A DNA stretch of 64,000 nucleotides, taken from Flammeovirgaceae bacterium BBD 1991-12 (GTDB lineage Bacteria > Bacteroidota > Bacteroidia > Cytophagales > Cyclobacteriaceae). Shown here piece by piece: positions 18,078-27,202 of the stretch. The stretch spans positions 1 through 64,000 of the forward strand of contig LYSV01000025.1 of NCBI GenBank assembly GCA_001657315.1, in the 5' to 3' direction. Numbering within the stretch: position 1 is the first letter of the stretch; each line of letters opens with the position of its first letter. The notes under the pieces are model-generated. The model did not search any database and was not told where the DNA came from. It was given only the letters and a program-made list of their open reading frames with translations. A program made the translations under genes and the position numbers.

Positions 18078-18505
18078 GTCAAATCATCGAACTGGATCAG
18101 AACCATCACAATACAGTAGTCGAAATTCTCCGTAACAGCAGGCTGCCTGAAGCAGATATTGACCTGAACAGGCAATTCTTCGTCGGCTATCAGTCTGCCA
18201 CACGGCTGGAGGGGATCGGTGCACTTGAAATACATGGGTCCAGTGCGCTGGTACGTTCCATGGCCGTGCTTCATAACGGGCAAAACAAAGGGGTAGGTTC
18301 TTCGATCCTCTCCCGCCTTATTCAGCAAGCCAGAGAAAAGAACCTGAAGGACCTTTATCTGCTTACCGAGACAGCTGAGAATTTTTTCGCTCGGAATGGA
18401 TTTGAAAAAACCGATCGTTCAACGGTGCCTGACGCCATTCTGAACAGTGAGGAGTTTAAGAACCTTTGCCCGGACAGTGCCATTTGTATGATGTACCGGC
18501 TTTAA
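18074..18505 (+). CDS. ArsN2-like GNAT acetyltransferase
   Basis: A 143-residue GNAT-fold protein. The acetyl-CoA-binding segment is NGQNKGVGSSILSRLI, preceded by the strand ALVRSMAVLH and followed by LYLLTETAENFFARNGF. The C-terminal block with LCPDSAICMM is characteristic of the ArsN2 group found in arsenic operons. The start is the GTG at 18074, overlapping the aquaporin stop; the longer in-frame ATG at 18002 lies inside that gene. It probably acetylates an arsenical or a related small molecule. The exact substrate of ArsN2 proteins is not certain. Confidence 0.82.
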   Translation: MSQIIELDQNHHNTVVEILRNSRLPEADIDLNRQFFVGYQSATRLEGIGALEIHGSSALVRSMAVLHNGQNKGVGSSILSRLIQQAREKNLKDLYLLTETAENFFARNGFEKTDRSTVPDAILNSEEFKNLCPDSAICMMYRL

Positions 18506-18594
18506 TACGCCATTTATCAGACCCGGTCCGGATACACGTTACCATGGTGTTGCTTCACCACACAAATTGATCTATCCTGAAAACTTTATAATTC

Positions 18595-19017
18595 ATGAAA
18601 AAGAACGTTTTGGTACTTTGTACCGGTAATTCCTGTCGCAGCCAAATGGCCGAGGGCTATTTAAAAACCTTTGCCGGCGAAGCTGCCGATATCTACAGCG
18701 CCGGTGTGGAAACACATGGTGTAAACCCAAGGGCTATTAAAGCCATGGCTGATGATAGCGTGGACATAAGCGATCACACTTCAAATCATGTGGACGAATA
18801 CAACGGTATTCCCTTTGACTATGTGATCACGGTATGTGACAATGCAAAAGAGCGCTGTCCCTACTTCCCTACTGAAGCCACAAAGCTCCACCATAATTTT
18901 CCTGATCCTGCCAAAGCTACCGGCAGTGAGGAAGAGATTATGATGGAATTCGGCAAAACCCGTCAGATGATCAAGGACTACATGAAGGATTTTGTGGAAA
19001 AGTATCTTTCGAATTGA
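18595..19017 (+). CDS. arsC: Arsenate reductase, low-molecular-weight phosphatase family
   Basis: A 140-residue reductase of the thioredoxin-coupled ArsC type. The CX5R phosphatase loop CTGNSCR is at residues 9-15, with nucleophile Cys9. The redox relay Cys81 and Cys88 is in VCDNAKERCPYF, and the general acid lies in FPDP near residue 102. It reduces arsenate to arsenite using a triple-cysteine relay and thioredoxin. It is the last gene of the ars operon, 89 bases after the acetyltransferase. It converges with the beta-galactosidase gene. Confidence 0.93.
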   Translation: MKKNVLVLCTGNSCRSQMAEGYLKTFAGEAADIYSAGVETHGVNPRAIKAMADDSVDISDHTSNHVDEYNGIPFDYVITVCDNAKERCPYFPTEATKLHHNFPDPAKATGSEEEIMMEFGKTRQMIKDYMKDFVEKYLSN

Positions 19018-19083
19018 TTTCTATCTCTCCCTGACAGGATGATCAGCAATAGCGGATTTCACATAAATGTCGATTGAAGTGTG

Positions 19084-22000
19084 TTACTTCTTTTTCAGCA
19101 GCCTCATTCTAAAGCTGTATTCATAGGGTTCAGCCGGTATCCGAAAGGAAGCGTGGGGTGCGGCATCAATATTCCACGTATTGTCCCCCCCTACTCCCAT
19201 TTGCCTTGCATCGATATTCAGTGTAATGAACTCCCCAAAGACTAGGTCTTCGATACGGTTGGCCTGCGCTATTTCCTCCTGAGTAAACGGCCACGCACTT
19301 ACACTCAGCGGACTGTCTACCGCTTCTATTCTCAGGCCGGATCCTTCCTCATCCCTTAGCTCCAGCCAGAAAACGTCCGCCTTGTTACTACTCTCCTGAG
19401 GGCGAACATACCAGGTGTAATCCTTTCTCACCGATTGTTCATACCGGCCGTAAAACATACCGGTCTTCTTATCGGCGTAGCTTTCCAACGGCCCCCGCCC
19501 GAACCAGGTAAACCGGTCGAGAGAAGCCGGCACCTGCATTTGCCACCCCAGGCGGGGCAGGGCCGGAACGCCGGCGGGAGGTGTAAATCTGTAATTCACC
19601 TCTATACTACCCTCTCCCGGAATGGCATAGCGCTGGCGAACCATCACACCGGATGCATGTACCCTATGCAGGGTCTCAACGATAATAACATCATCAGACT
19701 GACGGGTACTGATACTCATCAGTTCATGATTTTCAGAGGCCTCCTTCCACATTCCCTGCCGCTCCGGCATCTTCGAGGCAAGATCATTATCCGTGGGTGC
19801 TCTCCAGAAATTAGGTTGCGGAGCTCGTTGTACTACATTGAACCCCTTTTCTGAATATTCAATAAGCCTCCCCTTACCTTTATCAAACACCACTTTGCTT
19901 TCGCCTGCCATGATCTCAAGGCGATCATCCGTCTCTTCGATACGCAGGGTACCTTGAGGTGAGACTTTTGTCCCGGGTGTATACTTCCATAAAAACTGTT
20001 CGGATGCTACTTTAAATCCCTTCCCTGCCCATGGCCGATCTTGTTTAAGGGCAAGGGCCACATTCAAATGATATCTTATCCCAGGCTCCCCTTCGACATC
20101 CGGCAATTCCAGCTTCACCGACCCTGATTTGCCAGGCAAAACATCCGGAGGTCTTATTTTACCGGAATCCAGAGGCTTTCCGTCCTTTAGTATTTCCCAG
20201 ACAAGATCATATGTATTCAGATTGGTACGGAAATGACGGTTAAAAAGAGTTAGTTCACCCGTTGCCGGGTCATTTATGGTAAATACTACCCGTTGCCATA
20301 CCTTTCGGGCTTGCCAGCCTCCTGATTTTATCTCTCCATCAGCAGAGATCAGTCCTTTTTGTACAGGATTCAGGTCAGCCTGCTCCTGTTTAAAATCTGC
20401 TCCATAGGCCCAAAGTGTTCTGCCGTCGTTACTCTCCTTCGCAATCAGTTGATCACGCCAGTCCCACACGAAGCCCCCTACAAAACGTGGATATTTTCGT
20501 ATGGCTTTCCAGTAGCCCTCCATGTCACCGGTGGAGTTACCCTGAGAGTGGGCATATTCACACCAGATCACCGGCCGGTTATCATCGGTTTTTGTAGCCA
20601 GATCGATCATATCATCAGTAAGACGGTACATGCGGCTGATGATATCCGTGTAGATACGGTCCTTCGGCTCCGGTTTGGGCCAGTTGTAACCATAAATGTT
20701 CTGTGCTCCCTCAGCGTGGATCGGCCGGGTGGGGTCAAATTCCCTGATCCATGCCGAAAGAGCGGCATGATTGGGCCCAAAACCCGCTTCGTTGCCGAGC
20801 GACCAACTGACAATGCTGGGATAGTTCTTGTCCCGCTCCACCATGCGTATGCCCCTTTCCAAAAACGTGGTGTGCCAGGCAGGTATATTGCTGAAAAGAG
20901 AACCATGCCCGTGACTTTCAATATTGGCTTCATCCATCACATAAATGCCATATTCATCGCACAGCTCATACCAGTAAGGCGGATTGGGGTAGTGAGAAGA
21001 GCGGGAGGCATTCACATTCAACCGTTTCATCAACTCAGCATCGCGTCTCATGGCTTCTTTGGTGACTGCCTTACCGGTGTTGGCATCCCAGTCATGACGG
21101 TTCACACCGTACAACAGCACAGGCACTCCATTTACCCGGAACTGTCCGTCCGAAATATCGACCTCCCTGAATCCGATACGCGTACTACGGGCCTCAATAA
21201 GCTGGCCCCCTTCATTCTTTAGGGAAAGCACCAATGTGTAGAGATTCGGATGTTCGGCAGACCATTTTTCAGGACTCCTTACCGTAGCTTCCATCAGATT
21301 TTCAAAGGGGCGGTTGCCAATCTCAGGGTGATATTCATTCAGTATCCCCGGTAAACCAACCTTCAGCGGCATGTCCAATACACCTGCCCCCATGTTGTCC
21401 AGTAATTCTGCTTCCAGTGTCCATCCTTCCACATCCGTTAGTTCATACAGTTTTATCTCCGGCCGGATCTGTAGTTTGGCGTGTTCATAGTTTTCGTCCA
21501 GCTCCGTCCGCACAGCAAAATCATACAACTGCACTTTAGGCGCCGCTTCCAGGTATACCTCACGCGTGATACCGCTCATACGCCAGTGATCCTGATCTTC
21601 CAGGTAGCTGCCGTCACTCCACTGCATCACCTGAAGGGCAATAACGTTGTTCTTCTCCTTCAGCCATGGAGTAATGTCAAACTCAGCGGGAAGGCGATTA
21701 TCCTCACTATACCCGACATAGTTGCCATTTACCCATACCACCAGCGTCGATGATGCTGCACCCACGTGTAGCGTGACCTGCAGGTTTTTCCAGTTTTTTG
21801 GCAGGTCAATGGTTTTACGGTAGCAACCCGTAGGATTGTAATCCTCCGGAACCCTGGGTTGTCGGATGCCCTTGTCCTGCCAGATCTGATGGGTAAGTCT
21901 GTGCCACGGCTTACCGTAGCCGTGCAGTTCCCAGTTGGAGGGCACCGGAAGGGTCTTCCAGTCCTTGTCAGAAACGGCTGGCTGGAAGAAGTCGGGAGGG

Positions 22001-22233
22001 ACATGCGACGGAGCCTCGTACCAGCTAAATTTCCAATCGCCGTTGAGTGTCATTTTCCGCGGAGATGCATCACGATCCGTTTTTATGGCCAGTTCTCTTG
22101 AAGGATAGGAAACAGAGGTAGCCCGGGCCGGGAGCTTATTGACATTGACGACTTCAGGGTTTTGCCAGTGAGGAAGCTGCGCCTGCAAAATACCGGCATT
22201 CAGAAGTACGAACAGCAGGAAAGGTCTGTGCAT
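19084..22233 (-). CDS. Exported LacZ-type beta-galactosidase (GH2)
   Basis: A 1049-residue GH2 enzyme with a signal peptide (1-18, ending LQAQ). The order is sugar-binding domain (~60-225), immunoglobulin-like domain (~230-355), TIM barrel (~360-640), a second Ig-like domain and the C-terminal beta-galactosidase small-chain domain (~770-1045). The acid/base is Glu482 in SLGNEAGFG and the nucleophile is Glu559 in VIWCEYAHS. The length and domain set match the E. coli LacZ type plus a signal peptide, so it should act in the periplasm on beta-galactosides. It stands alone, not in the PUL further right. Confidence 0.92.
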   Translation of the reverse strand: MHRPFLLFVLLNAGILQAQLPHWQNPEVVNVNKLPARATSVSYPSRELAIKTDRDASPRKMTLNGDWKFSWYEAPSHVPPDFFQPAVSDKDWKTLPVPSNWELHGYGKPWHRLTHQIWQDKGIRQPRVPEDYNPTGCYRKTIDLPKNWKNLQVTLHVGAASSTLVVWVNGNYVGYSEDNRLPAEFDITPWLKEKNNVIALQVMQWSDGSYLEDQDHWRMSGITREVYLEAAPKVQLYDFAVRTELDENYEHAKLQIRPEIKLYELTDVEGWTLEAELLDNMGAGVLDMPLKVGLPGILNEYHPEIGNRPFENLMEATVRSPEKWSAEHPNLYTLVLSLKNEGGQLIEARSTRIGFREVDISDGQFRVNGVPVLLYGVNRHDWDANTGKAVTKEAMRRDAELMKRLNVNASRSSHYPNPPYWYELCDEYGIYVMDEANIESHGHGSLFSNIPAWHTTFLERGIRMVERDKNYPSIVSWSLGNEAGFGPNHAALSAWIREFDPTRPIHAEGAQNIYGYNWPKPEPKDRIYTDIISRMYRLTDDMIDLATKTDDNRPVIWCEYAHSQGNSTGDMEGYWKAIRKYPRFVGGFVWDWRDQLIAKESNDGRTLWAYGADFKQEQADLNPVQKGLISADGEIKSGGWQARKVWQRVVFTINDPATGELTLFNRHFRTNLNTYDLVWEILKDGKPLDSGKIRPPDVLPGKSGSVKLELPDVEGEPGIRYHLNVALALKQDRPWAGKGFKVASEQFLWKYTPGTKVSPQGTLRIEETDDRLEIMAGESKVVFDKGKGRLIEYSEKGFNVVQRAPQPNFWRAPTDNDLASKMPERQGMWKEASENHELMSISTRQSDDVIIVETLHRVHASGVMVRQRYAIPGEGSIEVNYRFTPPAGVPALPRLGWQMQVPASLDRFTWFGRGPLESYADKKTGMFYGRYEQSVRKDYTWYVRPQESSNKADVFWLELRDEEGSGLRIEAVDSPLSVSAWPFTQEEIAQANRIEDLVFGEFITLNIDARQMGVGGDNTWNIDAAPHASFRIPAEPYEYSFRMRLLKKK

Positions 22234-22534
22234 TATAAGGCATTAAATAAGTTTTCAAAATTAGTAGCCTGCACTATGATCGCCATCCTGACGTATCCTG
22301 ATGAGCTCGTTATCAGTGACAGGAAGAATTGTCACAGGGTAGCCCATGACTATAGGAAATCCTGAAGCAGTGTGTATCAAGAGCGCATCAATATCCCTCA
22401 GAATACCTGTCAGGGCATTGTACCTGAAATCAGTTATTTTCCCATTCTTTACCAAAATCGTTATTTTTAACGAGATCAATAGCGGACAGGTACACTGCAC
22501 TCATTGAGGTCGTCGCCCATCATAAACAAGCCAT
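22234..22534. other. Intergenic gap
   Basis: No supported gene. A 79-codon minus-strand open frame at 22261-22500 has no recognisable domain. A small hairpin (gtgaca/tgtcac) is near 22317. Promoters of the two divergent neighbours must lie here but none stands out. Confidence 0.4.
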
Positions 22535-23347
22535 ATGGAAGATGTTATTGCATTGGTTACAGGAAGCAGCAGGGGGGTTGGGAAAGGAATCGCTCATGAG
22601 TTGGGGATCGCAGGCGCTACCGTTTATGTTACAGGAAGAAGCCGGAGATCGGAAAAAACCACCGATAACCTGCCAGGCACTATAGAGGAAACTGCTGAAC
22701 TGATTTCCAGAGCCGGAGGCAAGGGAATTGCCGTCTGCTGTGATCATACCAATGATGCCGATGTAAAAGAACTGAGTAAAACAATCGAAAAAGATTATGG
22801 GAAATTAGATCTATTGGTAAACAACGTTTGGGGAGGATATGAACAATATAATGCAAAACTTTTCGAACTGCCTGTATGGGAGCAACCCATTTCCCGGTGG
22901 GACAAAATGATGAACACGGGCCTTCGCGCACATTATACCTCTATACGCTATTTGTCTGCACTGCTCGTGAAATCTCAAAAATCACTCAATGTCAATATCT
23001 CGTTTGGAGACAATGACAAATTTTTGGGCGATGTTCAGTATGATGTTTCCAAATATGCAACAACGAGACTGGCATTTGCCGTTTCAGAAAAACTAAAGGA
23101 ACATCATGTCACATCAGTAGCCATCTACCCTGGGTTTACCAGAACTGAGAGAGTTGAGGCCGGAATATCTCAGGAAGAACTGCAATTCACACATTCATCA
23201 CAATTTGTAGGGAAAGCCATTGTCCATCTTTACAAGGACCCCAATATGTTCTCAAAAAATGGACAGGCGCTAAAAGTAGGTGATCTTGGAAGAGAATATG
23301 GGTTTCAGGATATTGACGGCAGGGAAATTGAGCCCTTTAAATTGTAA
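22535..23347 (+). CDS. Short-chain dehydrogenase/reductase
   Basis: A 270-residue classical SDR. The cofactor motif is TGSSRGVG at residues 9-16, the NNVWGG stretch is at about 96-101, Ser156 is in NISFG, and the catalytic Tyr169 and Lys173 are in YDVSK. The loop NNVWGG in place of NNAG and the overall length resemble the DHRS1-like branch. It should be an NAD(P)-dependent oxidoreductase acting on a carbonyl or alcohol of unknown identity. There is no clear operon partner; the next short gene starts 40 bases later. Confidence 0.88.
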   Translation: MEDVIALVTGSSRGVGKGIAHELGIAGATVYVTGRSRRSEKTTDNLPGTIEETAELISRAGGKGIAVCCDHTNDADVKELSKTIEKDYGKLDLLVNNVWGGYEQYNAKLFELPVWEQPISRWDKMMNTGLRAHYTSIRYLSALLVKSQKSLNVNISFGDNDKFLGDVQYDVSKYATTRLAFAVSEKLKEHHVTSVAIYPGFTRTERVEAGISQEELQFTHSSQFVGKAIVHLYKDPNMFSKNGQALKVGDLGREYGFQDIDGREIEPFKL

Positions 23348-23387
23348 AAATGCATCGGAATAGAATCTGCGAATCAAATCCACCCAA

Positions 23388-23675
23388 ATGTTCAATCAAC
23401 TCAAAAAACTATTCTCTTCCAGACAAAACCAATCAAAGGATAACCAATTCTACATAGAATATGAAAGGGAGACGGTAGACAAGTACAGAAAACAATTTCC
23501 TGGTATTGATATGGATGAAGTCCGGATCCCGGATATGGGAGATCATCAAGTTTTCAGGATAAAGAAGTGGTACAAAAATGATGGAGACAGGATCAGCAGG
23601 AATGAAAAATTATGTGAGATTGAAACAAATGTCGCTACAATGGAGCTCGAATCACTCCTTGATGGTTATCTCTAA
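23388..23675 (+). pseudogene. Truncated lipoyl/biotinyl-domain protein lacking the modified lysine
   Basis: A 95-residue product. The C-terminal ~50 residues match the start of a biotinyl/lipoyl domain: VRIPDMGDHQVFRIKKW, a turn with DGDRI, then CEIETNVATMELES and DGYL. In functional domains the turn reads ETDK-x-T, and the lysine is lipoylated or biotinylated. Here the position is valine, and the protein stops right after GYL, where a complete domain would continue for ~30 residues. It is therefore probably a decayed gene, though a short unmodified regulatory domain cannot be excluded. Confidence 0.6.
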
Positions 23676-23817
23676 TGGCATGATAAATAAAGATTTTTGA
23701 TCCTTTTCACACCCTCGACTTGTTTTCTCCGCCCAGACCGAACATAGAAAATAAATAGTATGTGGATGACTCGCGTTCTCCCTTGTATTTTGCCACACCA
23801 CTATGCTCAGACATTGC

Positions 23818-24312
23818 CTATAATTGCTCAATTTTTTGTCTCATTGAATCTTTCAGCTTATTTAAATCAATTGATTTTCTTGAAACAGCCTTTTTAATTT
23901 TTTCTTGAACTTCTTTCTTGGGAACTCTTACTTTTTCGATATCATTGAAAACTATGTCAATAAGATTTGAAATTTTATTTACTGTAAGTTCTACTAAATC
24001 TCTATGCCAGTGATTCGCATTGCTAAATGGTGTATTACCAGGTTCCTTAACTTTATCAATCCGAGCTTGCTCTAAAGCTTCATTTTCAATTAGTGCATAT
24101 TCAAACTTGTCAAAATTGTCTCTCGTAACCGCTAAAGCGACAATGATTTCATCCAAATTAGATTTGTCATCTTCAATATGCCACACTGACAAATTTCCAT
24201 CTGAAATCCTTAGATCACCAAGTGGATCTGCTTGAATTTCATTCTCTTTCAGCCAAACAACATTAATCTTATCCCATTTCCGTTTTGTGATCCTAAATAA
24301 ATACTTAGGCAT
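23818..24312 (-). CDS. Hypothetical protein, third gene of an AT-rich module
   Basis: A 164-residue protein with no signal peptide or membrane segment. The N-terminal half is beta-rich (YLFRITKRKW, NVVWLKENEI) with LSVWHIEDD near residue 42, and has a motif NANHWHRDLVELT near residue 100 that could be polar or metal-binding. The C-terminus is a basic helical tail with many Lys and Glu. No family was recognised. It follows the 264-residue gene after 7 bases and shares its AT-rich composition, so the three genes 25878-23818 probably arrived together. Confidence 0.65.
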   Translation of the reverse strand: MPKYLFRITKRKWDKINVVWLKENEIQADPLGDLRISDGNLSVWHIEDDKSNLDEIIVALAVTRDNFDKFEYALIENEALEQARIDKVKEPGNTPFSNANHWHRDLVELTVNKISNLIDIVFNDIEKVRVPKKEVQEKIKKAVSRKSIDLNKLKDSMRQKIEQL

Positions 24313-24319
24313 GTATGGA

Positions 24320-25114
24320 TCATTTTTTGAGAGAATCTAAAACTTGTTCAAGGTCATTCTTGAGGTCTAAGATTTTTTCGGTCTGGATGGCTTGTTCAAT
24401 ATATGGAATAGCATGCACGTCATCCATAGCTTCCAAACCAAGCGCTGCACCATCTCTAATCCATCTTGAAGAACTATTTAGAAGTTTTTCTAAAAGATGA
24501 AGTCTAGAAACATGTGTTGGTGAATGGTTTAAGTCGCCCAAATGATATAATGCTTTTGAGAGTAATTGTTCTTCTGAGCTACTTGTAATTTCATATTCGG
24601 CAATAGCCTTAAGAATGTTATCACTGTAAGTTCTTATAATTCCACCCAATTCCAAGAAGAAATCACTTTCATAACCATCTTCAATATCCTCTGGACTATA
24701 TGCCTCCAGAAACTGCTTTATAACTTCACGTATTTCATCTTCATCAATATTATCGGCTTTTGATGAGGATGGCGCTAAAGCAATTAAACCATCATCGATT
24801 AACCATGAAGCATTCTCTGATACAAGCAATGATCTTTTACTAAAAACATCAACGAATATATCTGAACCCGAAAATGTACAAATATCTCGTGCTATTGTAC
24901 GTAATCCTTTCTCATGTATATAAAATCGCAATTGATTACAATTGATATCTTCTGACTCATAGGATGATGTTAGAGAACCTAATCCATCTTTCTCAAAGCC
25001 CTTGTTGACTATTCTTCCAAATGATTTAGTGGTTCCAGCAATTGTATCTTCTGAGAAATATAGAGGATTCTGATGAAAGCTTTTTATACCAGTAACTGAA
25101 GCTGTTTCTGTCAT
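24320..25114 (-). CDS. Hypothetical protein with HEAT-like C-terminus, second gene of AT-rich module
   Basis: A 264-residue cytoplasmic protein. The N-terminal half (1-125) is a mixed alpha/beta region of unknown fold containing two cysteines. The C-terminal half (~165-260) is made of short helical pairs, including SRWIRDGAALGLEAMDDVHA, which read like HEAT or armadillo repeats and suggest protein binding. The start overlaps the end of the 255-residue gene by 4 bases. No enzymatic motif was seen. The role is unknown; the three-gene AT-rich layout would fit a defence or toxin-antitoxin-like cassette but nothing proves it. Confidence 0.65.
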   Translation of the reverse strand: MTETASVTGIKSFHQNPLYFSEDTIAGTTKSFGRIVNKGFEKDGLGSLTSSYESEDINCNQLRFYIHEKGLRTIARDICTFSGSDIFVDVFSKRSLLVSENASWLIDDGLIALAPSSSKADNIDEDEIREVIKQFLEAYSPEDIEDGYESDFFLELGGIIRTYSDNILKAIAEYEITSSSEEQLLSKALYHLGDLNHSPTHVSRLHLLEKLLNSSSRWIRDGAALGLEAMDDVHAIPYIEQAIQTEKILDLKNDLEQVLDSLKK

Positions 25115-25878
25115 TTTATATCTCCTTTCTCAACTATCTCTCTTCCAAAATTGACCAATTCATTGAAAACAACACCTAATTTATTTTTTGGCAATGAATC
25201 TGGATATTCTGCGATAGTATTTATATCAATTTCTAATCTACATGCATGAGTTCCAGGCATTAGTATTTGCTCAGAAGTTCTAATACCAGAATGAAGATTG
25301 AAAATGGTATTTACAAAAACTGCTACAGACCACTTACTCAATCTGTTTATTCTTAAATTCTTTACACCAGATTCTGAATTTCTAACTCTATTAATCTGAT
25401 ACGAAAAATCTGAAGAGTTCTCTGTATCAATTTCAACCTTTTTTAAATAATTCGACAGCTTTTCATAACCTTGTTTTCTATCATTAACAGGTAATAAAAG
25501 AACGGTTCCAAAAGCAACTCTTTTTAATTTGGGAGAATATGATTTCAGCCATTCAGACATCAACTTCTTAAATTGGATAAGAATTTCATCGAAGTCTCCT
25601 ATTGTAGGTATTTCATTTACTGATGATTGATTTTGAAGAAACTGCCAATCGATCCTATCAGAATTAACAATCACCGATAGGTTGAAAGAATCAAAGGGAC
25701 CCATTTCCCTTAATTCTCCGGTTTTAGGATGGAATGTGCTAGAATCAGGCAGTTCGCCCACAATATCTTGCCACCAATTGATTTCTTTACTTTCTACCGG
25801 AGATTCGGGAAAGGCCGTTAGCCTGATATTCTCAACTTGCCAGCCGGAAAGTGGTTCAGTGATGTTCTTTTTTGACAT
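25111..25878 (-). CDS. Hypothetical protein, first gene of AT-rich module (TIGR04255-like layout)
   Basis: A 255-residue soluble protein. The order of elements, with an N-terminal beta region on a NWWQDIVG core, a middle domain containing LKRVAFGTVLLLP, an INRLSKWSVAVFV segment and a C-terminal LEIDINTIAEYP strand followed by a helix, resembles sporadically distributed TIGR04255-type proteins, but the match is by eye and weak. It is the first gene of a three-gene operon on the minus strand, overlapping the second gene by 4 bases. Codons are more AT-rich than in neighbouring operons, a sign of transfer. The function is unknown. Confidence 0.65.
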   Translation of the reverse strand: MSKKNITEPLSGWQVENIRLTAFPESPVESKEINWWQDIVGELPDSSTFHPKTGELREMGPFDSFNLSVIVNSDRIDWQFLQNQSSVNEIPTIGDFDEILIQFKKLMSEWLKSYSPKLKRVAFGTVLLLPVNDRKQGYEKLSNYLKKVEIDTENSSDFSYQINRVRNSESGVKNLRINRLSKWSVAVFVNTIFNLHSGIRTSEQILMPGTHACRLEIDINTIAEYPDSLPKNKLGVVFNELVNFGREIVEKGDIK

Positions 25879-26012
25879 TGCTAATAGGTAAACGTAAATG
25901 AATGGATTTTGTCGTACGATTTAAGCAAATTAACCCATAAAAATTTTTAAAAGAAATTATTCTTAGATAACTGATATCCACGCTGAATCTAGGCGCTCTG
26001 CTGACTTAAGGT

Positions 26013-26060
26013 TAGCGCTGCATAACTACATCTTTAAAATCCAACAAATTTGCAACTTGT
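26013..26060. repeat. 48-bp interspersed repeat, copy 1 (hairpin at its end)
   Basis: It aligns without gaps to 29015-29062 with about 35 of 48 positions identical. The 3' part forms a hairpin (acaaatt/aacttgt, one mismatch). It lies in the 25879-26313 gap, which has no gene. Confidence 0.6.
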
Positions 26061-26089
26061 CTATTTAACCTGAAAAATATCCAACTCCT

Positions 26090-26111
26090 CGGTCTGTGTC
26101 CTCACAGACCG
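26090..26111. repeat. Short hairpin repeat, ggtctgtg family
   Basis: A perfect stem cggtctgtg / cacagaccg with loop tcct. Two related copies occur at 46539-46600, one in each orientation. The element lies in a gene-free gap and looks like a REP-type repeat. Confidence 0.7.
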
Positions 26112-26313
26112 AAAACCAACAATGAACGATCTGTACATGGCATGTGAAGACATAGACCATGAAATTGACTCTTCATTCTACCTTATGTTCCTATACCGGG
26201 GCCAAACGTTTAAGAAACTGGTAAAATCAGGTAAATTAGGGTAAAGGTTACCGTATTGTGAAGTACACTATATTGCGGACCGGATTTTTAGCAGGAATTA
26301 AAGGACGAAAACC

Positions 26314-26940
26314 ATGAAATCAGGACTAGAGGAAATTCTGGCTTTTATTAACAAGGCTGAAAAGCTAAAATTAGAAATGCGTCATAGCTGGCTTTCCAAT
26401 AATCGTCAGGAGAGTGTTGCTGAACATAGCTGGAGAATGTCCTTAATGGCCATCCTTTTAAAGGATAAACTGAAAGTAAAAGTCGATATAGCCAGAGTCT
26501 TAAAAATGATCATTATTCATGACCTGGTAGAAATAGAAGCCGGGGATGTTTCAGCTTTGGACATTCTTAGAGACCCTTCTATCAAACAGGCAAAACAGCA
26601 AAACGAAATTTTGGCAATCGAAAATATTAAAGAGGAATTGGGAGATGACCTGGGGAATGAAATTTACGAACTATGGCATGAGTTTGAAGATAAAGAGACA
26701 CAGGAATCCAGGTTTGCCAATGCGCTGGACAAACTGGAAGTACAGATCCAACACAATCATGCTTCTTTGGAGACCTGGGAAGAAATTGAGTTCAGGATGG
26801 TTTATATGATGGATCAACATGTTTCATTTGATGAGAAGCTCACAGAATTCAAAAACCTTGTTGTAAGTCAGGCGGAGCATAAAATGAAGAAAAACAACAT
26901 TTCTCCGGACAAATACAGATCAGAAGTTGAGAAAAATTAA
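26314..26940 (+). CDS. HD-domain phosphohydrolase (YfbR/HDDC2-like)
   Basis: A 208-residue HD-superfamily protein. The metal ligands are His38 (VAEHSWRM), His69-Asp70 (IIIHDLVEIEAGD) and a later Asp in ALDKLEVQIQHN. The pattern HSWR...HD.VE...GD matches the HDDC2/YfbR group, which are 5'-deoxynucleotidases or related nucleotide phosphohydrolases. An AAGGA sequence 13 bases before the ATG is a plausible ribosome site. It stands alone in an accessory region. Confidence 0.85.
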   Translation: MKSGLEEILAFINKAEKLKLEMRHSWLSNNRQESVAEHSWRMSLMAILLKDKLKVKVDIARVLKMIIIHDLVEIEAGDVSALDILRDPSIKQAKQQNEILAIENIKEELGDDLGNEIYELWHEFEDKETQESRFANALDKLEVQIQHNHASLETWEEIEFRMVYMMDQHVSFDEKLTEFKNLVVSQAEHKMKKNNISPDKYRSEVEKN

Positions 26941-27143
26941 CAGAAAAACCGATACAGTATATCCCTGAAACGATGGTTAGTAAGCAACAGGTGTAAGGGA
27001 AGTCGTGGTTAGCTTCATAAGGTTGTCTAATCAAGTTCTAACTATATACGGTAATATCAAATACACAAAACTCCTTAGAGGCTCCCTTTTCATCTTCTCA
27101 CGGAAATTGTTTCGGCAGGTTGACTACACCTTAAATTAAAAAA

Positions 27144-27173
27144 ACCGGTATGTATCATGCAATACATACCGGT
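27144..27173 (-). terminator. Strong hairpin terminator of the spondin-domain gene
   Basis: A perfect 12-bp stem (accggtatgtat / atacataccggt) with a 6-base loop. On the minus strand it is followed by a T-rich run (ttttttaattt). It lies 29 bases beyond the stop of the minus-strand gene. Confidence 0.85.
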
Positions 27174-27202
27174 ACAGTTGAAAAACAGAACCAGATTTAA
27201 TA

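Noticed and set aside
20359-21222. 287-codon plus-strand open frame inside the beta-galactosidase
   Set aside because: Antisense shadow of a well-supported GH2 gene; no domain.
22261-22500. 79-codon minus-strand open frame
   Set aside because: No domain, and it sits in a gap where the only constraint is two divergent promoters.
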